A DNA stretch of 64,000 nucleotides from positions 10,466,949-10,530,948 of the forward strand of contig NC_132891.1 of NCBI RefSeq assembly GCF_030463535.1. Direction: 5' to 3'. Of the stretch, positions 62,001 to 64,000 are shown piece after piece. This DNA is from Salminus brasiliensis. Lineage: Eukaryota > Chordata > Actinopteri > Characiformes > Bryconidae. Positions within the stretch are counted from its first letter, which is position 1. The number at the start of each line of letters is the position of its first letter. The position numbers were made by a program, and so were the translations under genes. Below the pieces are notes generated by a model. It saw nothing but the letters and a program-made list of their open reading frames with translations, did not search any database and was not told the origin of the DNA.

Positions 62001-64000
62001 GAGTTCTGTCGCTCGGGTCAGCAGGGACATGTTCATCGCCGCACGTACACACACCTCCCACTCCCTCATCACCAAACACACACCTCTTACTCCCTCGGCT
62101 TCGAGCACTCATACACACAATGGCTATTTTTAAACAACAGCTTCTTTGTTCTCTACAGTTATTGGCATCAAGAGAGCCACTACTGTGAGAGTGTAAGTGT
62201 GTGTGTGTGTTTGTGTCTATGTGTGACTCAGTGTGATGGTGTGTGGGCCCGGTCGCTGTAAACAGGTAACACAACAAACAGAAGCGGGACGAGTGACGAC
62301 AACAACAGAAAAGGAAAAGACGGTACAAACAGGACACAGGACAAGACACGACATGACACAGATTAAACACAGAGGAACAAAGACAAAACGATGGACACGG
62401 AGACAGAGCAACACAAAGGTGGAGAGTGGACATGAATCTTCACACCACGCAGGAGACCTGGTCTGGCACGCTTCGCCAAACTGTGACCTCACTGGCACTG
62501 TTTGGTTGGTTGCCGACAGTTCCTCAAAGATGGACCAGAGTTTAGACCCGAGTTCTGGACCTTGGGTAATTACCTAAGCTACGACTTTGGCTTTTAGCTG
62601 CGAGTCTTTAACCTGGCCGCGAAGAAAAGAGTCTAGAGTCAACCACTGCATGTCGTCTCCAATACGGGGAGCCATCAGGTTTCTTTCCCGCCGAGCGCAC
62701 CGTGTGTGGGTGCCCTGCGGCTGGATGCCAAGTCTTATTAATCAAACCCACCAAGCAGAGGAACGCTAAGAAACCAGGCTGTGCCTTGAAACCCCACCTC
62801 CCCTGGAACGATTCTCTCCTCTACTGCACCGCTGCCTGTGCGCACCGCGATGTGCAGGCCCTGTACAATTGAAAATAATGACAGACCTCCTTTTCTTTAA
62901 TTAAAAGACAAAATTTCATTATGCAAATTGTGTTAGATGAGGCCATGATGGAGTAAAGCTGCATAATTATTTGATCTAATTGAATTCCTCCCCTGCGAGA
63001 CACATGTAATGTGCTGACTGGACTCTTTCCACACATTCCCCCCCATCCACCCCCCACCACACCCGCCACAGGGCTGACAGCCAGGGCGGCTAACTGCCAT
63101 TCCTAGGCCACTCCAAAACTGCTCTCCCCGTGATCACTCTACCATTAGGAATCACCCCTGTGAGCCCCTACGAAATTCTCTGAAGTGGTGCTTAAACATC
63201 AAACTCTGACTTCGTCAATGTACACAGATCATTGGAATTGACCTAGGATGAGGGCCCGGCTAATAAAACCAGCTTTTAAGAGGGACTTGTGCAATGGAGT
63301 GGTGCTTCACGTCCATTACTCCTCATACAAGTTCAAACAGCTTCGCGACTCAGCTCAGGGGCTGGCTAAGTCCATTCGCTCTGTCTGCCCGTAGGGGGCA
63401 GTGCCTCACTCAGGAATGGCCGCTTAAACACTAACTTAGGGGCCTCTCAAGAAGACAAGATCGAGTGCATCGGCCCTTCTTCAGATAAAGGCAGAGGGAT
63501 CTGACATTTCCTTCCGCTGCTATTGTTCGTCAAGCCGTGACCTTCAGCCCGTGTGGAGGAGGAGAGTGTGGAGTGGGGACGGGTGGGGGTGTGGGCAGCA
63601 TGCGGGCAGATGCAGCTCAGAAAGGGGGGGACTTACCTCTGGTCAGATGGGTTCTCCAGTGACTCGGGGCTTAGAGGACAGGGGAGAAAATGAAGGGCAT
63701 GCAATAAGCTCAAAAGGGCGAAGGGAAGAACCTTCGGCCACCCCCTCTGTGGAGTAAGAAATAAAGCACAGAGACCAGCGAGGATCTGTGCCAACGAGGT
63801 CGGGGGGCATTGCTGCGAGATCTCATCTGATTTACTTGTGATTATGCCAGTATAGACCAAGTAATGATGTCATCAGAAGACCAACACTGGACAGATACTG
63901 TACTCTCCAAATAGTGTTCCTTGGACAAGAATGACTCTTGGTGCCTTTAAAAACATTTTTTAAGAACCAATTTTATTTATTTTTTTTTTTATTTTTTTAT
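55919..64000 (-). CDS. agrn: agrn (agrin), 3' end of gene: Z11 exon and LG3 domain
   Basis: Agrin is a secreted heparan sulfate proteoglycan; motor-neuron agrin activates the LRP4-MuSK receptor to cluster acetylcholine receptors at the neuromuscular junction. Only the 3' end is present: a 33-nt exon matching Z11, then three exons forming the final laminin-G domain (LG3) and the stop. Joined residues ([73 protein letters not shown]) follow vertebrate agrin order, including the GFVGC(L/V)(R/K)DV motif with the LG disulfide Cys and a final Cys at HCSAK. The gene continues off the right edge. It lies upstream of ptpn11 on the same strand. Confidence 0.95.
56217..56850. repeat. 34-bp minisatellite in the last agrn intron
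   Basis: Roughly 18 contiguous copies of a ~34-bp unit built from AATGTAACACTGATGGTAAT and GGTAACATAATG(A/T)T. Units alternate between ATGATAATG and ATGTTAATG variants, giving a higher-order two-unit period near 68 bp in the first two-thirds. The copies decay toward 56850. Confidence 0.9.
57975..58290 (-). mobile_element. SINE body, same family as 4840-5150
   Basis: CCCAATTAACCCACCCACTC, TCAGAGGGAAGTGCTGGATC, GGGGAGAGAGCGCCATCTAC and AAAAGCATGGCCAATTTTGC occur in the family order. Confidence 0.65.
58975..59241 (-). mobile_element. MITE fragment with AATACTTTTGTCCATATAGT end
   Basis: Ends TGTCCCAATACTTTTGTCCA then TATAGTAT, the reverse of the start of MITE-A-like elements. The interior differs from MITE-A, so it may be a related family. 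Confidence 0.5.
59446..59549 (-). CDS. agrn: agrn exon, LG3 domain middle part
   Basis: 104 nt, acceptor TTTCATCAG, donor GTAAGA. It encodes [20 protein letters not shown] then [15 protein letters not shown], matching human agrin [20 protein letters not shown] and [12 protein letters not shown]. The split codons on both sides join in frame. Confidence 0.96.
59819..60302. mobile_element. Possible hAT-like MITE in agrn intron
   Basis: Left CTAGGGCTGCATGAAATG and right GATTATCATACAGCCCTG are imperfect inverted repeats about 480 bp apart; GTCAGTATCGCGATAACG near the right end is typical of the class. Confidence 0.5.
60360..60500. repeat. Dispersed fish repeat next to agrn LG3 exon
   Basis: GGACCAATAGAAATGCTCCA and CCCTTCTCCTGTAAAG also occur at 52770-52860, showing a shared repeat. 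It ends only about 75 bp downstream of the LG3 exon at 60576. Confidence 0.7.
60576..60800 (-). CDS. agrn: agrn exon, LG3 domain first part
   Basis: 225 nt, acceptor CGGCGCAG, donor GTATGC. It starts with the base completing Ser, then [60 protein letters not shown] and [14 protein letters not shown]. The human counterpart reads [20 protein letters not shown], so the identity is clear. Confidence 0.96.
61575..61950 (-). mobile_element. MITE-A, reverse copy in agrn intron
   Basis: GGGGTATAAAGCCCCCAGCA, ACTTCTGGGATGAGTTGGGG and TTGTTGCTGAATGCAATCAA are the reverse of the family blocks. A 159-codon open frame on the minus strand across it is a by-product. Confidence 0.7.
62860..63020. promoter_or_regulatory. 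Candidate enhancer block between Z11 and LG3
   Basis: Within ~160 bp: TTTAATTAAAAG, TTCATTATGCAAATTGTG (octamer ATGCAAAT), GCATAATTATTTGATCTAAT and TGAATTCC, that is a dense set of homeodomain (TAAT/ATTA) and POU-type sites, with no repeat signature. Function is inferred only. Confidence 0.4.
63535..63636 (-). promoter_or_regulatory. YCAY cluster downstream of the Z11 5' splice site
   Basis: On the minus strand the ~100 bases after the Z11 donor contain six YCAY tetramers (five CCAC, one TCAC) among C-rich sequence. NOVA proteins bind YCAY clusters, and downstream intronic clusters generally promote inclusion; agrin Z exons are known NOVA targets in mammals. Binding here is inference. Confidence 0.4.
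63637..63669 (-). CDS. agrn: agrn alternative exon Z11 (11-residue neural insert)
   Basis: Exactly 33 nt between CTCTAAG and GTAAGT. Spliced to the next exon it inserts [11 protein letters not shown] just before EKALLVNKF, the same place and length as the mammalian Z11 insert PETLDSGALHS before EKAL. The exon keeps the frame whether included or skipped. In mammals Z inserts are made in neurons and are required for strong MuSK activation. The 8-residue Z8 partner exon is not in the remaining 331 bases of the window. Confidence 0.9.
63670..64000 (-). other. agrn intron upstream of Z11, to window edge
   Basis: Polypyrimidine/acceptor of Z11 at its left end, T-rich tail at the edge. I searched for a 24-nt exon with AG/GT borders encoding an ELxNEIP-like peptide and found none. 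Confidence 0.6.

Larger units (their letters stand above)
60801..63534 (-). other. agrn intron between Z11 and LG3
   Basis: 2.8 kb in total. It contains a MITE-A copy, a C-run near 61375, purine-rich GACA-like sequence at 62280-62420 and the TAAT/octamer block. No further exon found. Confidence 0.6.

Noticed and set aside
63770..63860. Candidate agrin Z8 exon (minus strand reads SKSDEISQQ)
   Set aside because: No 24-nt segment here has both an AG acceptor and a GT donor, and the peptide only loosely resembles ELxNEIPV.

Overview
The window looks like teleost genomic DNA. Two vertebrate multi-exon genes can be followed exon by exon, both on the minus strand, and most of the rest is intron or intergenic sequence filled with fish-type transposable elements and very long microsatellites. 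The repeat types (Tc1-like relics, hAT-like MITEs with TIRs close to GGGCAATATGACGATA, tRNA-headed SINEs, L2/CR1-type LINE tails) suggest an otophysan such as a characin, catfish or knifefish; this placement is from memory of repeat families and is tentative.

Gene 1 (minus, 46037 down to 6170) is a complete ptpn11 gene, encoding SHP2, a cytoplasmic protein tyrosine phosphatase. I assembled 15 coding exons with consensus splice sites and continuous reading frame. They total 1782 nt, or 593 residues plus stop. Exon lengths match what I recall of human PTPN11 for exons 1-8 and 10-13; exon 9 is one codon shorter, and exons 14-15 encode a diverged tail. Both SH2 domains and the PTP domain are intact. 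The tail (EYSNIKY and VYENL tyrosine motifs) has features of both SHP2 and SHP1, so it may be the more diverged teleost co-orthologue, ptpn11b. A CpG-dotted stretch at the ATG is the likely promoter, with a ~600 bp GATA/GACA array just upstream of it.

Gene 2 (minus, 63669 down to 55919, continuing past the right edge) is the 3' end of agrn (agrin). It comprises the 33-nt neural Z11 alternative exon and the three exons of the last laminin-G domain (LG3), ending at the stop codon. A long 3' UTR probably runs down to about 53.16 kb. The two genes are head-to-tail with roughly 7 kb between the likely agrn end and the ptpn11 start.

Layout: 1-2.0 kb nested repeats; 2.0-6.2 kb possible ptpn11 3' UTR and downstream DNA; 6.2-15.7 kb ptpn11 exons 15-3; 15.7-28.5 kb intron 2 (Tc1 relic, LINE tail, a 522-bp direct duplication, SINEs, MITEs, GC-rich and AT-rich unique islands); 28.5 kb exon 2; 28.7-46.0 kb intron 1 (MITEs, a hAT-like element, GA/CA/TA arrays, and a CpG-dotted island at 35.5-35.95 kb); 46.0 kb exon 1; 46.4-53.1 kb repeat-rich intergenic DNA; 53.2-64 kb agrn, with a 34-bp minisatellite in its last intron and a homeodomain/POU-site-rich block beside Z11.

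I found no prokaryotic-type system, CRISPR array, functional tRNA/rRNA gene or intact transposase. The most informative points are the agrin Z11 exon with downstream YCAY motifs, the SHP1-like tail of ptpn11, and several candidate regulatory blocks.
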